This document shows, piece after piece, positions 39,538 to 49,822 of a DNA stretch of 64,000 nt. The translations under genes were made by a program, and so were the position numbers. Source of the stretch: Staphylococcus muscae. Its GTDB lineage: Bacteria; Bacillota; Bacilli; Staphylococcales; Staphylococcaceae. The stretch spans positions 1,054,001 to 1,118,000 of the forward strand of contig NZ_CP027848.1 in assembly GCF_003019275.1 (NCBI RefSeq), written 5' to 3'. The notes beneath the pieces were generated by a model. That model had not been told where the DNA came from. It saw only the letters and a list, made by a program, of their open reading frames with translations, and ran no database searches. Within the stretch, counting starts at the first letter, position 1, and every line of letters starts with the position of its first letter.

Positions 39538-39554
39538 GTAATCCCCCCGTATGT

Positions 39555-39600
39555 AATGAGAAGCTGAGACACACTTATGCCCCAGCTCCCCTATCTCATG
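39555..39600. repeat. Palindromic intergenic element (GAAGCTGAGAC class)
   Basis: GAGAAGCTGAGACACA is followed by an imperfect complement TGCCCCAGCTCCCCTATCTC. It resembles the common staphylococcal intergenic hairpins with an AGCTGGG/AGCTGAG core. No T-tract on the minus strand. Confidence 0.5.
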
Positions 39601-39637
39601 ATCGAGATTTTATAATATTTTTATCTTACAGAAGGAA

Positions 39638-42600
39638 TTAATCTACGTCAATGTTTTCAGACTTTTTCGTCAATCTATTTTTAATCGTAAAAATCACTTC
39701 ATAAATGACTGGTACAACAACCAACGTTAACAGTGTTGATGACAATAAACCACCGATAACGGTTGCAGCCAAACCTTTAGAGATAAGCACTGAACTGTCT
39801 TGTCCAAACAACATCGGTAAGAGTGCACCGATTGTTGCGATTGCAGTCATTAAGATTGGACGAATTCTCGTTCCACCCGCTTCTATTAATGCTTCTTTCA
39901 TTGACATACCAGCAGCTTCATTATTGATAACACGGTCAATTAAGACGATTGCATTCGTCACAACGATACCGATTAACATCAGCATACCAATCATACTAGG
40001 AACAGACAATGTTTCCCCCGTTGCAATCAATGCTAAAACGACACCGATAATTGTATATGGCAGCGAGAAGAGAATCGTAAATGGCGCAAGACCACCTTTA
40101 AACGTCAATACTAGAACGAGATAGACAATCATAATCGCCGCAAGCATCGCTAAGCCTAACTGTGTAAACGCAGACTCGATATCTTCATTCGTACCACCCA
40201 TTGACGTTTTCACATCATCAGGCTGTTCAATCTTATTCAATACATTCATCACATCTTGAGAAACAGCACCTACATCATCATTGGTGATTTTACCCGACAC
40301 TGTCGTAGCATAATCTCCACTTTGTTTGATGAGCTTATTCGGTGTGGTTGTCTTCTCGAGTGTTGCGATATCGCTTAGTGTGAGAGAATCACCAGTAGCA
40401 GATGGTAAGGGTGTCTCTTCCAGTTTTTGCTGCGTCCATTGGGTTTCTTTTTCTTGCTTCACAACAACGTCATACGTCTGTTCGGCATCTTTCACTTTCG
40501 TCACAGTCGTGTCAGGTACATTCTCATTTAACATCATCGCTAACTGTCCAGCTGTGATGCCGTATTCTCCGGCTTTCTTAGAGTCAACCTTCACCTTAAA
40601 CTGCTCATATGTTTTCGCCAAGTCAGACTTTACGTTTGTCAAACCATTCAACTTCTTCATTTCTTGCTCAACTTTATCGACCGTTCCTTCAATGCGCTCT
40701 GGCGAAGGTCCTGTCACTTGAACTGTCACTTCATTAGATGTTGCGCCTGTACTCATATCTAAGTTTTTCCAATCACCCGGATGTTTATATGTTGCAATAT
40801 GATTCAACACACGTTGTGGCTCTTCGTCAAACTTGGGCGTCTTTGAATCATACTGTACCATCAATGCCATGCTGTTCGTACTTCCTGTTGGATCGACTGG
40901 AGAAGCACCCCCAACAGAATATTGTACATTATCAACATACTTATTCTTTTGTAAGTAGCGTTCCACATCTTCAGCATGTTTCAGTACACTTCCTTCCGTT
41001 TCACCCGGTTTTGGCGAATACGTTAACGCCATGAACTTATCTTCACCCGTAGAAATAAAGCTTGTACCTACTTTCATCGCACCTAATCCGATACTTCCAA
41101 CTAACAGTAATGTACTGACAATCATCACAATCCACTTATGGTCTAAACTCCAACTTAAGATGCGTTTATAATAACGACTCATCACACCCACATGTTCCGT
41201 TTTTTTACTTGGAAGACCACGCTTGAAGAATACGGACCCTAAAACAGGCACAATTGTAATCGACACTAATAATGATGCTAACAAGCTAAACGTTACAGCG
41301 TAAGCAAACGGGCGGAACATTTCCCCGACCATTCCTGTTACAAAGGCAAGTGGTGCAAAGACGACAATCGTTACAATCGTTGACGACATAATCGGAATGA
41401 ACACTTCTTTTGTCGCAGAAACAATCAGTGCATCCCCTGACAACCGCTCATCCAACCTTGTCAGTCGACGGTAAATGTTTTCAATGACAACAATGGAATC
41501 GTCAATAACACGACCGATAGCAACGGTTAAAGCACCTAATGTTAAAATATTTAGTGAAACATCTGTCAATTTCAACGCAATCATTGCGATAAGAATTGAC
41601 AAAGGAATTGATACAACTGAAATAGCTGTCATACGGAAGTTGCGTAAAAACAACATAATGACGATGACAGCAACGATAGAACCGATTAATGCTTTTTCAA
41701 TCATCGTATTTAACGCATCTTGAATCGGCTTGGCTGTGTCCATAATTTGAATTGATTTTAAGTCAGGATGTTGCTTTACAAAACGGTCGATAGCTTTATC
41801 GACTTCTTTTGCGACAGCAACGGTATTGGCATCTTGCGCTTTAACGACTTGAATGTCAACCGCATCCTTACCATTCGTTCTAGATATTGATGCACGTTCA
41901 TTCACTAATGATACTTTGGCGACATCCTTTAATGTCACAGTTTGCGGTTGTGTGCCGTTATCTTGCGATGATTGACTTGAAGATGCAGGGCTTTGTCCTT
42001 GCTCTCCCTGCTGCGCAATCGATAATGGAATATCCATATTTTCCAAAGCATCTACTGAAGCGAATTGTCCGTCAATCACAATCGACTTTTCCGTATCTCC
42101 AAATTGAAACAGCCCTAATGGTACTTCTTTTGTCGCTGCTTCAATATAATCGATGACTTGTTTTTGGTTAAGACCAACAGCCCCTAACTTTTTATCATCA
42201 AATTCAACATTTACTTGTCGGCTCGTTTGACCGTTCACTGTCGCACGTTGGACACCGTCGATTTCTTGAAGTTTTGGAATCAAATTGTTTTCGACATCTT
42301 TTGTACTTTGTTCAATATCATTTTTTTCGTGCAATATAGAATATGCAACAACTGGAAATGCGTACAGTGAATTACGTTGAATTTCTGGCTTTTCAACACC
42401 TTCTTCAAATTCCAGTTTTTTTAAAACTTTATCTATCTCTTGCTCTGCATGATCCATATCTGTTTGTTCATTAAAGTTAACTGTTATCAACGATGCGTTA
42501 GCAAGAGATTCTGTTTTAACACTTGATACATCCGACATGCCACGTATCGCTTCGTCTATCGGATCGCTCACTTCTTTCATCACCGTTTCAGGTGTGGCAC

Positions 42601-42763
42601 CGGGCATTGCTGTTGTGATTGTTAACATAGGTGGTTCTGTATCTGGCAAAAGCTCTAACTTCATCTTATAGCTCGCAAAAACACCACCTAATATGACAAG
42701 CAATACCATCAATGTAATGGCAAACTTATTAGATAATGAAAAATCTATTAACTTTTTAACCAC
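39638..42763 (-). CDS. RND-family efflux transporter (AcrB/HAE-like)
   Basis: This 1041-residue RND permease has 12 spans: TM1 at ~13-30, then a large extracellular domain, a TM2-6 block (~345-535), a second large domain and a TM8-12 block (~865-1025). It carries the family motif GALTVAIGRVIDDSIVVIENI (TM4 Asp-Asp proton relay). The first porter loop holds a Gln/Ser-rich insertion (~265-290). It is likely to export lipids or hydrophobic compounds. The position beside fmhB is as in S. aureus. Confidence 0.9.
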   Translation of the reverse strand: MVKKLIDFSLSNKFAITLMVLLVILGGVFASYKMKLELLPDTEPPMLTITTAMPGATPETVMKEVSDPIDEAIRGMSDVSSVKTESLANASLITVNFNEQTDMDHAEQEIDKVLKKLEFEEGVEKPEIQRNSLYAFPVVAYSILHEKNDIEQSTKDVENNLIPKLQEIDGVQRATVNGQTSRQVNVEFDDKKLGAVGLNQKQVIDYIEAATKEVPLGLFQFGDTEKSIVIDGQFASVDALENMDIPLSIAQQGEQGQSPASSSQSSQDNGTQPQTVTLKDVAKVSLVNERASISRTNGKDAVDIQVVKAQDANTVAVAKEVDKAIDRFVKQHPDLKSIQIMDTAKPIQDALNTMIEKALIGSIVAVIVIMLFLRNFRMTAISVVSIPLSILIAMIALKLTDVSLNILTLGALTVAIGRVIDDSIVVIENIYRRLTRLDERLSGDALIVSATKEVFIPIMSSTIVTIVVFAPLAFVTGMVGEMFRPFAYAVTFSLLASLLVSITIVPVLGSVFFKRGLPSKKTEHVGVMSRYYKRILSWSLDHKWIVMIVSTLLLVGSIGLGAMKVGTSFISTGEDKFMALTYSPKPGETEGSVLKHAEDVERYLQKNKYVDNVQYSVGGASPVDPTGSTNSMALMVQYDSKTPKFDEEPQRVLNHIATYKHPGDWKNLDMSTGATSNEVTVQVTGPSPERIEGTVDKVEQEMKKLNGLTNVKSDLAKTYEQFKVKVDSKKAGEYGITAGQLAMMLNENVPDTTVTKVKDAEQTYDVVVKQEKETQWTQQKLEETPLPSATGDSLTLSDIATLEKTTTPNKLIKQSGDYATTVSGKITNDDVGAVSQDVMNVLNKIEQPDDVKTSMGGTNEDIESAFTQLGLAMLAAIMIVYLVLVLTFKGGLAPFTILFSLPYTIIGVVLALIATGETLSVPSMIGMLMLIGIVVTNAIVLIDRVINNEAAGMSMKEALIEAGGTRIRPILMTAIATIGALLPMLFGQDSSVLISKGLAATVIGGLLSSTLLTLVVVPVIYEVIFTIKNRLTKKSENIDVD

Positions 42764-42836
42764 GTGTGCTTACGCCTCCTTTTATATGTTTTATACAACA
42801 TTTTACATTGTACTTTTTTTATACTTATTAAGCTAC

Positions 42837-42886
42837 AAAAAAGCCCATCTCATATTTGTTCTATCACAGATTCAATATGAGATGGA
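42837..42886 (-). terminator. Terminator of fmhB
   Basis: On the minus strand CCATCTCATATT (42874-42885) pairs perfectly with AATATGAGATGG (42845-42856), followed by GCTTTTTT. Confidence 0.9.
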
Positions 42887-42900
42887 CACATTTTAATCAA

Positions 42901-44160
42901 TTACTTTTTGCGGGCTTTAATCTGACGTACGACTTTAATTTTTAATTGCGTCAATTGTGGTTTGAATTGCTCAATCATGCGATATAAGATTGGATTTAGC
43001 ACATAGTCGAACTCTCCAATTTTTTCACTTAAATATGTTCCCCACAAGCGTTTAAATTCCCACAAACCATAGTGATCAGAATCTTTATCTGGCGCATTGT
43101 CTGTACCACCAAAGTCATATGTTGTCGCACCTTTATCACGCGCATATTTCATCATAGCAATTTGCATATGATGGTTTGGCATAAACTTTCGATACTGGTT
43201 AGAAGAAGCACCGTATAAATAATATGCCTTCTTACCACAAAACATCAGTAACGCCCCTGATAAATATAGACCTTCTGGATGTTTCTCAGCAAGTGTTTCC
43301 ATCTCAGCAATGGCTTCTTGCTTTTTCGATAACTGCAACTGCACATCTTTTAACTTATTGCGGACTTTTTTGTTGTCTTGATTCTTCCCTAACAAAGCAG
43401 TCTCTTCCGTTTTCAACTGTTCCGCTTCACTACCCAACACATCAAGTACATGTTTCGGATCAAGCTTAACAAGAAATAGTTCAGCATCACCATCTGGATG
43501 AAGCGCATCATAAATCGTTTCAAAGTATGAAACATCACGTGTTAAGAAGCCGTCACGTTCACCCGTTTCTTTCATCAGGTCAGCGAAAATACGCAATTGT
43601 TCACGCCCAGCAATTTCAACCGTCGTCCCTCTTTTCATTGAGGCACGGACTTTTGTGCGGTTGTTTGTTTGAAAACTTTTAATCAATTCTTCATCCGACT
43701 TATCAATCGGGGTAATCATCGTCATTCGTGGTTGAATATAATCTTTAGATAAACCATCTTTGAACCCTTTATGCTTAAAGCCTAACGCTTTCAAATCTTG
43801 AACCGTCGTCATCCCTTGTTCGACCTCTACGTCTGGATCAATTTTAATCGTATAAGCTTTCTCTTGTTTAGCTATTTTGATTGCTTCAGCCAATAATGTT
43901 TTCACAGCAAGTTGATTATCATAGTCGACAACAAACCCTCTTGATGCATAACACAGTGTAAACGGTGTGCGTGGAATCTTTTTGAACAATAATTGTGCAA
44001 CACCTTGTACTTCACCATTTTCGCCGACAGCGATGCGTTTCGTATACCAACCTGTCAGCTTTTTCGTTTCACCCCACTGTGTTAACTGTAATAAGTCACC
44101 ATTAGGATGTGCCTTAACAAACGCATCATGCGCCTGATCGGTAATATTCATCAATTTCAT
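42901..44160 (-). CDS. fmhB: FmhB/FemX: lipid II:glycine glycyltransferase
   Basis: This 419-residue Fem-family peptidyltransferase adds the first glycine of the pentaglycine bridge to the lipid II lysine, using glycyl-tRNA; it is essential in S. aureus. Seen: two GNAT-like halves (N-terminal QLTQWGETKKLTGWYTKRIA; C-terminal GALLMFCGKKAYYLYGASSN and ATTYDFGGTDN) and a coiled-coil helical arm (~240-300, Lys/Glu/Gln-rich). Sequence is recognizably FmhB rather than FemA or FemB. It is cytoplasmic, at the membrane. Confidence 0.93.
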   Translation of the reverse strand: MKLMNITDQAHDAFVKAHPNGDLLQLTQWGETKKLTGWYTKRIAVGENGEVQGVAQLLFKKIPRTPFTLCYASRGFVVDYDNQLAVKTLLAEAIKIAKQEKAYTIKIDPDVEVEQGMTTVQDLKALGFKHKGFKDGLSKDYIQPRMTMITPIDKSDEELIKSFQTNNRTKVRASMKRGTTVEIAGREQLRIFADLMKETGERDGFLTRDVSYFETIYDALHPDGDAELFLVKLDPKHVLDVLGSEAEQLKTEETALLGKNQDNKKVRNKLKDVQLQLSKKQEAIAEMETLAEKHPEGLYLSGALLMFCGKKAYYLYGASSNQYRKFMPNHHMQIAMMKYARDKGATTYDFGGTDNAPDKDSDHYGLWEFKRLWGTYLSEKIGEFDYVLNPILYRMIEQFKPQLTQLKIKVVRQIKARKK

Positions 44161-44192
44161 GATTTAAAGCTCCTTTAGTTTTTTCTTTCTAT

Positions 44193-44960
44193 TTATCTCT
44201 CTTCTGGTTTGAAATGATAGCTTGCGCCACGTGTTCGAATTAATATCGGTGCCTGAATCGTCTGATCGATAAAATGAATCCCTTCAATGCGGTCATCTTT
44301 ACCTTCTACAATTTTAAATTTAACTTTTTTAGCCGGACTCTCAAGTATTGTATACTTATTGGACTTCTCAACAATATCCATATCAAACCATTTCTGCCAA
44401 TTCTCAGTCATTGTTTGACGTTGGTGTGAGTGAAATTCAATCATATCAATATCCAAGTGTGTTTGAAAAGTATCTCTCAAATCGGCTTCTCGGTCTTCAT
44501 CAGATTTATCCCACTGAATGAAAAATGGCATCATCACATCAAATTGATGATCATTCACATATAACAGTTGCCAATGAATTTCATGTCCTTTTTTATTTTG
44601 ACGTGTCATTTTGACAGGTCCTACAACTTCAAGTCCACGTGCTAAAAAGTCTTCTTTTAACTTATAAATATCGTGTGTTCTAAAACATATCTTTTTAAAA
44701 CCTTGCTTGTAACCATTCTGAATGATAGACGTCGCAAATGAATATTTACCTTCTTGCGTTTTTGACTGATGTTTCATTTTTCCTTGATCAAAAATATCTA
44801 ATAGCTCAATATAACTTAAATTAATGTGAACGAGTCGATTGAACGTTCCAAGATTTTCGTGGCGACCGCCTTTTTGAATTTCTAAATATTTCCCAGGAAA
44901 TTCAAAGTGTTCTAAACCATCTATGTAATGAATCATGTGATCAAACTCGATATCGACCAT
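44193..44960 (-). CDS. VOC-family (glyoxalase-like) protein
   Basis: This 255-residue protein has a glyoxalase-like fold: IEFDHMIHYIDGLEHFEFPG at the N-terminus and GGRHENLGTFNRLVHIN, typical of the Glyoxalase_3-type VOC proteins. The ATG at 44960 has AGGAGTGATGAG upstream; the ATG at 44975 is less likely. His residues in FDHMIH and GGRHENLG may bind a metal. Function unknown. It lies directly upstream of fmhB (32-base gap), so cotranscription is likely. Confidence 0.78.
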   Translation of the reverse strand: MVDIEFDHMIHYIDGLEHFEFPGKYLEIQKGGRHENLGTFNRLVHINLSYIELLDIFDQGKMKHQSKTQEGKYSFATSIIQNGYKQGFKKICFRTHDIYKLKEDFLARGLEVVGPVKMTRQNKKGHEIHWQLLYVNDHQFDVMMPFFIQWDKSDEDREADLRDTFQTHLDIDMIEFHSHQRQTMTENWQKWFDMDIVEKSNKYTILESPAKKVKFKIVEGKDDRIEGIHFIDQTIQAPILIRTRGASYHFKPEER

Positions 44961-45065
44961 CTCATCACTCCTCACGTCATTTACTTGTTTCTATTCTAAC
45001 AAAAATTATTTACTATCGCTTGATTCATATGATAATTTCAATTTTATTTTCATGCATTATCTCCA

Positions 45066-45119
45066 AAACAAAGATGCACCTTGCAAGATAGAACTATCTA
45101 TCTTCATACAAAGTGCATC
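45066..45119 (-). terminator. Terminator of the moaA operon
   Basis: On the minus strand GATGCACTTTG pairs with CAAGGTGCATC, with an inner AAGATAGATAG...CTATCTT stem, followed by TTTGTTTTGG. It lies directly after the moaA stop. Confidence 0.82.
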
Positions 45120-45125
45120 CAAAGA

Positions 45126-46148
45126 TTAACCACCAATATAGTTCATATTGATTTTCTTTTTGCGTCTATTTTTAACTGTCTGTTCCGTACGTTCATCTGA
45201 ATAACGGTCAGTTCGAATGTTCCACAAACCTTTTAATGTGTCTTTAACCGATTCATCTGAAGCATCACTTCTCAACAGGTTTCTAACATCAAAACCTTCA
45301 ACGGTACTGAACAAGCACCCGTAAAACTTACCGTCAGAAGACAACCGTGCTCTCGTACATGTTGAACAGAATGATTCTGAAACACTCGTAATCAAACCAA
45401 ACTTAGATTTTGCACCGACATGACGATAATACTTCGCTACTTCTCCATAGTATCTTGGTGCAACCGGCTCTATTTCAAAGGCTTCTTGTATCATTGTTAA
45501 CATTTCATCTTTTGTCACTACTTTACTGAAATCCCAGCCGTTATCATTACCGACATCCATAAATTCAATAAAACGTATTGTAACATCTCTATCTTTGAAG
45601 AAAGCAATCATTGGAACAATCTGATCATCATTGATCCCTTTTTGGACTACGACATTTACTTTCACTTCAAAACCGAGTTGTACCGCATAGTCTATTTGAT
45701 CGATAATCGTTGACGCTTTAATATTGCGATTATTTATAGATTGAAAGAGTTCGTCATCAATCGCATCCAAACTTACATTGATACGACGTAATCCAGCATC
45801 ATACAATTTCTGTCCATGTTTTTTTAACAACAATCCATTTGTCGTTAATCCGATATCTTCAATACCTTCAATATCATTGATTTGTGCAATTAATTGATCC
45901 AAATCACGTCTTAACAATGGCTCCCCACCCGTGATTCGAACCTTCTTAACACCCAGTTTTGCATAAATGCGTGTGACACGGACAATCTCTTCAAATGTCA
46001 GCAATTCATTTTTAGGCAAAAATGCGTAATCATCACCGAAGATTTCTTTAGGCATGCAGTAATCACAGCGGAAGTTACAGCGATCTGTAACGGAAATGCG
46101 CAAATCACGTATCGGTCGGCCTAATTTATCTAATATTTGTTCTGTCAT
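45126..46148 (-). CDS. moaA: GTP 3',8-cyclase MoaA
   Basis: This 340-residue radical-SAM enzyme converts GTP to (8S)-3',8-cyclo-GTP, the first step of molybdenum cofactor synthesis. The N-terminal cluster CNFRCDYC (~24-31) binds the SAM cluster. The C-terminal cluster is supplied by [16 protein letters not shown] and FYGCLFS. The protein ends in Gly-Gly (MNYIGG), needed for activity in the family. It is the last gene of the moeA-mobB-moaE-moaD-mobA-moaA operon. Confidence 0.97.
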   Translation of the reverse strand: MTEQILDKLGRPIRDLRISVTDRCNFRCDYCMPKEIFGDDYAFLPKNELLTFEEIVRVTRIYAKLGVKKVRITGGEPLLRRDLDQLIAQINDIEGIEDIGLTTNGLLLKKHGQKLYDAGLRRINVSLDAIDDELFQSINNRNIKASTIIDQIDYAVQLGFEVKVNVVVQKGINDDQIVPMIAFFKDRDVTIRFIEFMDVGNDNGWDFSKVVTKDEMLTMIQEAFEIEPVAPRYYGEVAKYYRHVGAKSKFGLITSVSESFCSTCTRARLSSDGKFYGCLFSTVEGFDVRNLLRSDASDESVKDTLKGLWNIRTDRYSDERTEQTVKNRRKKKINMNYIGG

Positions 46149-46168
46149 CTTGCGCCCTCCTTCGCTTC

Positions 46169-46771
46169 TTATTGTGCCAATACTTCTTCCAGCTTCTCCA
46201 AATCACTCGGATAATTTACATTGTAGTACCAATATTCCGGACTATCAATCTCACTGACATCTAACCATTTAGATGACACTTGCGCATAAACATGTTTCAT
46301 ACTCAAATCATCTGTCCATAACACGTCTTCAATGATGGGTTCAACACGACGATGGTAGAAGGCAATCGTTGGAATTGGATACCCTTCTGAAGCAAAACCA
46401 GCAATATCGAGTTGTGATTCAATTAAGTTTGAAACCATAAATTGATATAAACAACTAATTGCTTTTTGGCTAACCATTGGCGTGTCAACAGAGATGACAA
46501 AGTAAAGGTCTTCATCATCTTGCTGCATCACACTATATATCCCTGCCAGCGGTCCTTTATCTTTTTGTGCTTCTTGATCAATAACAACCCGTACATCTTC
46601 AAATTGTCCTGCTAACTGTGTATTACTACTGATCATAATCTCACTGAACATATTTGTTGATTGCAACGTCTGAACAAGTCGCTGATAAAACAACTCACCT
46701 TGAATCGTTGCAAATGCTTTCGGGTTGCCAAAGCGCGTTGATTGACCGCCCGCTAATATAATTGCTTTCAT
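46169..46771 (-). CDS. mobA: Molybdenum cofactor guanylyltransferase MobA
   Basis: This 200-residue nucleotidyltransferase has the N-terminal signature [16 protein letters not shown] and the metal-binding SVDTPMVS (~100-107). It transfers GMP to molybdopterin to form the MGD cofactor of nitrate reductase and formate dehydrogenase. It lies 9 bases after moaD and 20 before moaA. Confidence 0.94.
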   Translation of the reverse strand: MKAIILAGGQSTRFGNPKAFATIQGELFYQRLVQTLQSTNMFSEIMISSNTQLAGQFEDVRVVIDQEAQKDKGPLAGIYSVMQQDDEDLYFVISVDTPMVSQKAISCLYQFMVSNLIESQLDIAGFASEGYPIPTIAFYHRRVEPIIEDVLWTDDLSMKHVYAQVSSKWLDVSEIDSPEYWYYNVNYPSDLEKLEEVLAQ

Positions 46772-46780
46772 TGTTGTCGT

Positions 46781-47014
46781 TTAACCTCCACTAACCGGTG
46801 GAATTAATGCAACAATATCATCCGGTCTAACAACCGCATCTTCTTGTACGAATTCTTCATTAATCGCCACTTGGAAAGACTTCCCTTGAATGACAGGATA
46901 AGTCTCGTATAAATGTTTTTTTAATTCAGTCACACTGATTTCATAATCAAAATGAAATGTATCTTCCGCACGATCTAACTTTTCTTTTATCTCTGCAAAA
47001 TACAATATTTTCAC
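46781..47014 (-). CDS. moaD: Molybdopterin synthase small subunit MoaD
   Basis: This 77-residue beta-grasp protein ends in the functional Gly-Gly (IPPVSGG). MoeB adenylates that end, which is then thiocarboxylated to donate sulfur to cyclic pyranopterin. It overlaps moaE by 4 bases. Confidence 0.95.
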   Translation of the reverse strand: MKILYFAEIKEKLDRAEDTFHFDYEISVTELKKHLYETYPVIQGKSFQVAINEEFVQEDAVVRPDDIVALIPPVSGG

Positions 47015-47469
47015 GACTGATTATCTCCCTTCTTGACGGCATCTTCATGGTAACCGCGCTGATGTCCTTGCCATTCAGCACCATCTTCCCATATTTCTTT
47101 CTTCCAAATAGGCACCACTTCTTTAATGCGTTCTATCGCATATTCATTTGCAGCATAGGCATCTTTTCGGTGTGGTGAAGAGACACTGATACATACCGCA
47201 ATGTCGGAGATTGCCAGTGCACCGATACGATGTACAATTGCAGTGACTGTTCCCGGCCAGCGCTCACTTATTTCATCACCAATTTGTGCCAACTTTTTCT
47301 CCGCCATTGGAACATATGCCTCGTATTCAAGATGTTCCGTACGAATCCCTTTCGTCCATTCTCGAACATGTCCTGTAAATACAACAACAGCGCCTTGCTT
47401 TTCATTCAATGTCCACTGACGGTATTGTTCAGGTTCAATCGACGCAGTTGTCACTTCAAATTGTTTCAT
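47011..47469 (-). CDS. moaE: Molybdopterin synthase large subunit MoaE
   Basis: This 152-residue catalytic subunit has the family motifs FTGHVREWTKG, HRIGALAISDIAV and the KKEIWEDGAEW active-site stretch with two Lys. It pairs with MoaD to make the dithiolene of molybdopterin. ATGA overlaps with both neighbours show tight coupling. Confidence 0.96.
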   Translation of the reverse strand: MKQFEVTTASIEPEQYRQWTLNEKQGAVVVFTGHVREWTKGIRTEHLEYEAYVPMAEKKLAQIGDEISERWPGTVTAIVHRIGALAISDIAVCISVSSPHRKDAYAANEYAIERIKEVVPIWKKEIWEDGAEWQGHQRGYHEDAVKKGDNQS

Positions 47470-47951
47470 CTTATCTCTCCTTCACCTTCTCGGATCCATT
47501 GTTTCAGCCACTTATCGTAGCTTGTTTCATCGAATCCACCTGACTGCCATTGCATCGAAAATTGTACATTTTCAAGTTGGCGCAATGCATCTAAATCTTC
47601 TTTATTTTTATAGACAATCACCTTAGGGTAAGTTGCCCGTTTATAGCCTTCAATCAAAATAATACTGTCGTCCATCGTAACACATTCAGCCAGCAAAGTC
47701 TCAAGTGCTGGATAGTGATTGCGTTGAATCGTTTCAATATAATCATGTCCTTGAACGATACTTTGGTCAGCACCCGCTTCAAAATGGCGCATATGATCTA
47801 CCGTTGCGTCAGGCAATGTAATCTCTTCGCCTACATGTCCATGATGTTTCACAGTCACGACCGAGTATCCCCATTGCTTTAACCGTTGAACTGTGTGGGT
47901 CATCAGCGTCGTTTTCCCACTATTTTTATAGCCAACGATTTGCAAAATCAT
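47466..47951 (-). CDS. mobB: Molybdopterin-guanine dinucleotide biosynthesis protein MobB
   Basis: This 161-residue P-loop protein has GYKNSGKTTLMTH (~7-19) and the TVKHHGH motif. It assists MobA in guanine dinucleotide attachment, binding GTP. It overlaps moeA and moaE by 4 bases each. Confidence 0.94.
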   Translation of the reverse strand: MILQIVGYKNSGKTTLMTHTVQRLKQWGYSVVTVKHHGHVGEEITLPDATVDHMRHFEAGADQSIVQGHDYIETIQRNHYPALETLLAECVTMDDSIILIEGYKRATYPKVIVYKNKEDLDALRQLENVQFSMQWQSGGFDETSYDKWLKQWIREGEGEIR

Positions 47952-49207
47952 AAGTACAACTCCTGTTGATACGTCTCAGGGGATGTTAAAAGTACTTCTA
48001 CTTCATGTCCGATTTGATAACCTCTCGTGCCACCAGGCAACATCATCATTCCGTTGCTATGTGCAATTGATACCACAGCACCTGACTTGTTAAATCCTGA
48101 TGGTTTGACTGTCATCTCTCTCCCCGTCATTGTGACGTCTGCACGTACAAAGCGTGTAAATGGATTTGCTTTCTTGAAGTCAGCCATCAATGTTGCGCGT
48201 ACAATCGCTGGATAATAACGTGTTGCACCCATCATATGGTAAATCGCTGGTTTCGTGAATAATTCAAAACCTGAATAACAAGCAGAAGGATTACCTGAAA
48301 GGCCAAATAAATATTTTCCATGTGCAACAGCAACTGTTGTTACGCTACCTGGTCTCATAGCTACTTTGTTAAACAACACTTCTGCTTCAAGTGCACGATA
48401 AATGTCTGGCAAATAGTCAAAGTCTCCGACTGAAACGCCACCTGTTGTGATAACCATGTCGTGTTTTTCAAGCGCTGACTTCACAACAGCCAAGCTACTC
48501 TCATAATCATCGACTTGTATGCGGTAGCGCTCTACTTGAACACCTTCTCTTTGTAATAACGCAGCAATCATCGGTCCATTTGAATTTCTGATCTTGCCAG
48601 GTTCCAAATCATCTTCTACTTCTAACAATTCGCTTCCCGTTGCAATAATTGCAGCAGTTGGTTTGCGAAAAACAGGTACTTCCGAATAACCAAATGTTGC
48701 TAAAACCGCAACAGCTCCTGCATTGATGCGTTGCCCTTTGTGTAAAACAACGTCACCCGTTGCCGTTTCTTCACCTTGAAGCGAGATATTCTCCAAATGC
48801 TTGAATGACTTACGCAGCGTAAATCCATCTTCCGTTTCTACTGTTTGCTCAAGCATGACAACCGCATCTGCTCCGGCAGGAATTTGTGCACCAGTCATGA
48901 TACGTACCGCTTGTCCGGGTTCTAATGTTTTTGCTGAAACAGTCCCCGCACCAATGTGATCAATCACTTGAAAGGCAATACGATGCTCTTGACTTGCACC
49001 TTGTGAATCTTCACTGCGGATTGCAAAACCATCATATGGGGACTTATCAAAGCGTGGAATATCGTAGGTAGCAACGATATCTTCAGCAAGGATATACCCT
49101 TCACACTCATATAAGCTCATACGTTCAGATGACGTATAAATTTCTTGTTGTAGTACACGATGAATCGCTTCTTTTACTGGAATTGGGTGTCTCTTTTCAA
49201 CTGGCAT
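47948..49207 (-). CDS. moeA: Molybdopterin molybdenumtransferase MoeA
   Basis: This 419-residue enzyme inserts molybdate into adenylated molybdopterin. Family motifs are FDKSPYDGFAIRS, IMTGAQIPAGADAVVM, the MPT-binding TGGVSVGDFDYL (~255-266) and GLSGNPSACYSGFELF. It is the first gene of the operon and divergent from moaC. Confidence 0.96.
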   Translation of the reverse strand: MPVEKRHPIPVKEAIHRVLQQEIYTSSERMSLYECEGYILAEDIVATYDIPRFDKSPYDGFAIRSEDSQGASQEHRIAFQVIDHIGAGTVSAKTLEPGQAVRIMTGAQIPAGADAVVMLEQTVETEDGFTLRKSFKHLENISLQGEETATGDVVLHKGQRINAGAVAVLATFGYSEVPVFRKPTAAIIATGSELLEVEDDLEPGKIRNSNGPMIAALLQREGVQVERYRIQVDDYESSLAVVKSALEKHDMVITTGGVSVGDFDYLPDIYRALEAEVLFNKVAMRPGSVTTVAVAHGKYLFGLSGNPSACYSGFELFTKPAIYHMMGATRYYPAIVRATLMADFKKANPFTRFVRADVTMTGREMTVKPSGFNKSGAVVSIAHSNGMMMLPGGTRGYQIGHEVEVLLTSPETYQQELYL

Positions 49208-49276
49208 AACCCATTCACTCCTAACAATTTTTATAATTCATGCTATACTTACCTTGCATATTAAAGGAGGAATAAC

Positions 49277-49753
49277 ATGGCTGAATTTACTCATATTAAT
49301 AAACAAGGAAATGCTAAAATGGTAGATGTTTCTGATAAGTCTATTACGAAAAGAACTGCGATTGCACGTTCAAGCATTACTGTCAATCATACGATTTATC
49401 AACAGATTGCAGAAAATACAAATAAAAAAGGAAATGTCCTAAACACTGCCCAAATAGCGGGTATTATGGCTGCTAAAAATACTTCATCTATCATTCCAAT
49501 GTGTCATCCACTTCCGATATCAGGCGTTGACGTTGCCTTTGATTGGGATACTTCAGATGACCAATTTATTCTTCAAATCGAAACAACTGTCTCAACGACT
49601 GGACGTACAGGCGTTGAAATGGAAGCATTAACAGCTGCATCTGCCACAGCACTTACAATTTACGACATGTGCAAAGCCGTAGATAAAGGGATGATTATCG
49701 GCGAAACATATCTTGTCAAAAAGACCGGCGGTAAGTCTGACTTCCAACGTTAG
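49277..49753 (+). CDS. moaC: Cyclic pyranopterin monophosphate synthase MoaC
   Basis: This 158-residue enzyme acts after MoaA, converting cyclo-GTP to cyclic pyranopterin monophosphate. Motifs: [20 protein letters not shown] (active-site MCHP), [14 protein letters not shown] and [11 protein letters not shown]. It is the only plus-strand moa gene; AAAGGAGG precedes the ATG and a strong terminator follows. Confidence 0.97.
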   Translation: MAEFTHINKQGNAKMVDVSDKSITKRTAIARSSITVNHTIYQQIAENTNKKGNVLNTAQIAGIMAAKNTSSIIPMCHPLPISGVDVAFDWDTSDDQFILQIETTVSTTGRTGVEMEALTAASATALTIYDMCKAVDKGMIIGETYLVKKTGGKSDFQR

Positions 49754-49777
49754 TCAAACAGCCCTCCATTACTTTCA

Positions 49778-49821
49778 AACTGAAACAGAGCGTATCAATA
49801 TCGCTTTGTTTCAGTTTTTTT
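49778..49821 (+). terminator. Terminator of moaC
   Basis: AAACTGAAACAGAGCG (49778-49792 region) pairs with CGCTTTGTTTCAGTTT (49802-49817), followed by TTTTA. Confidence 0.9.
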
Positions 49822-49822
49822 A

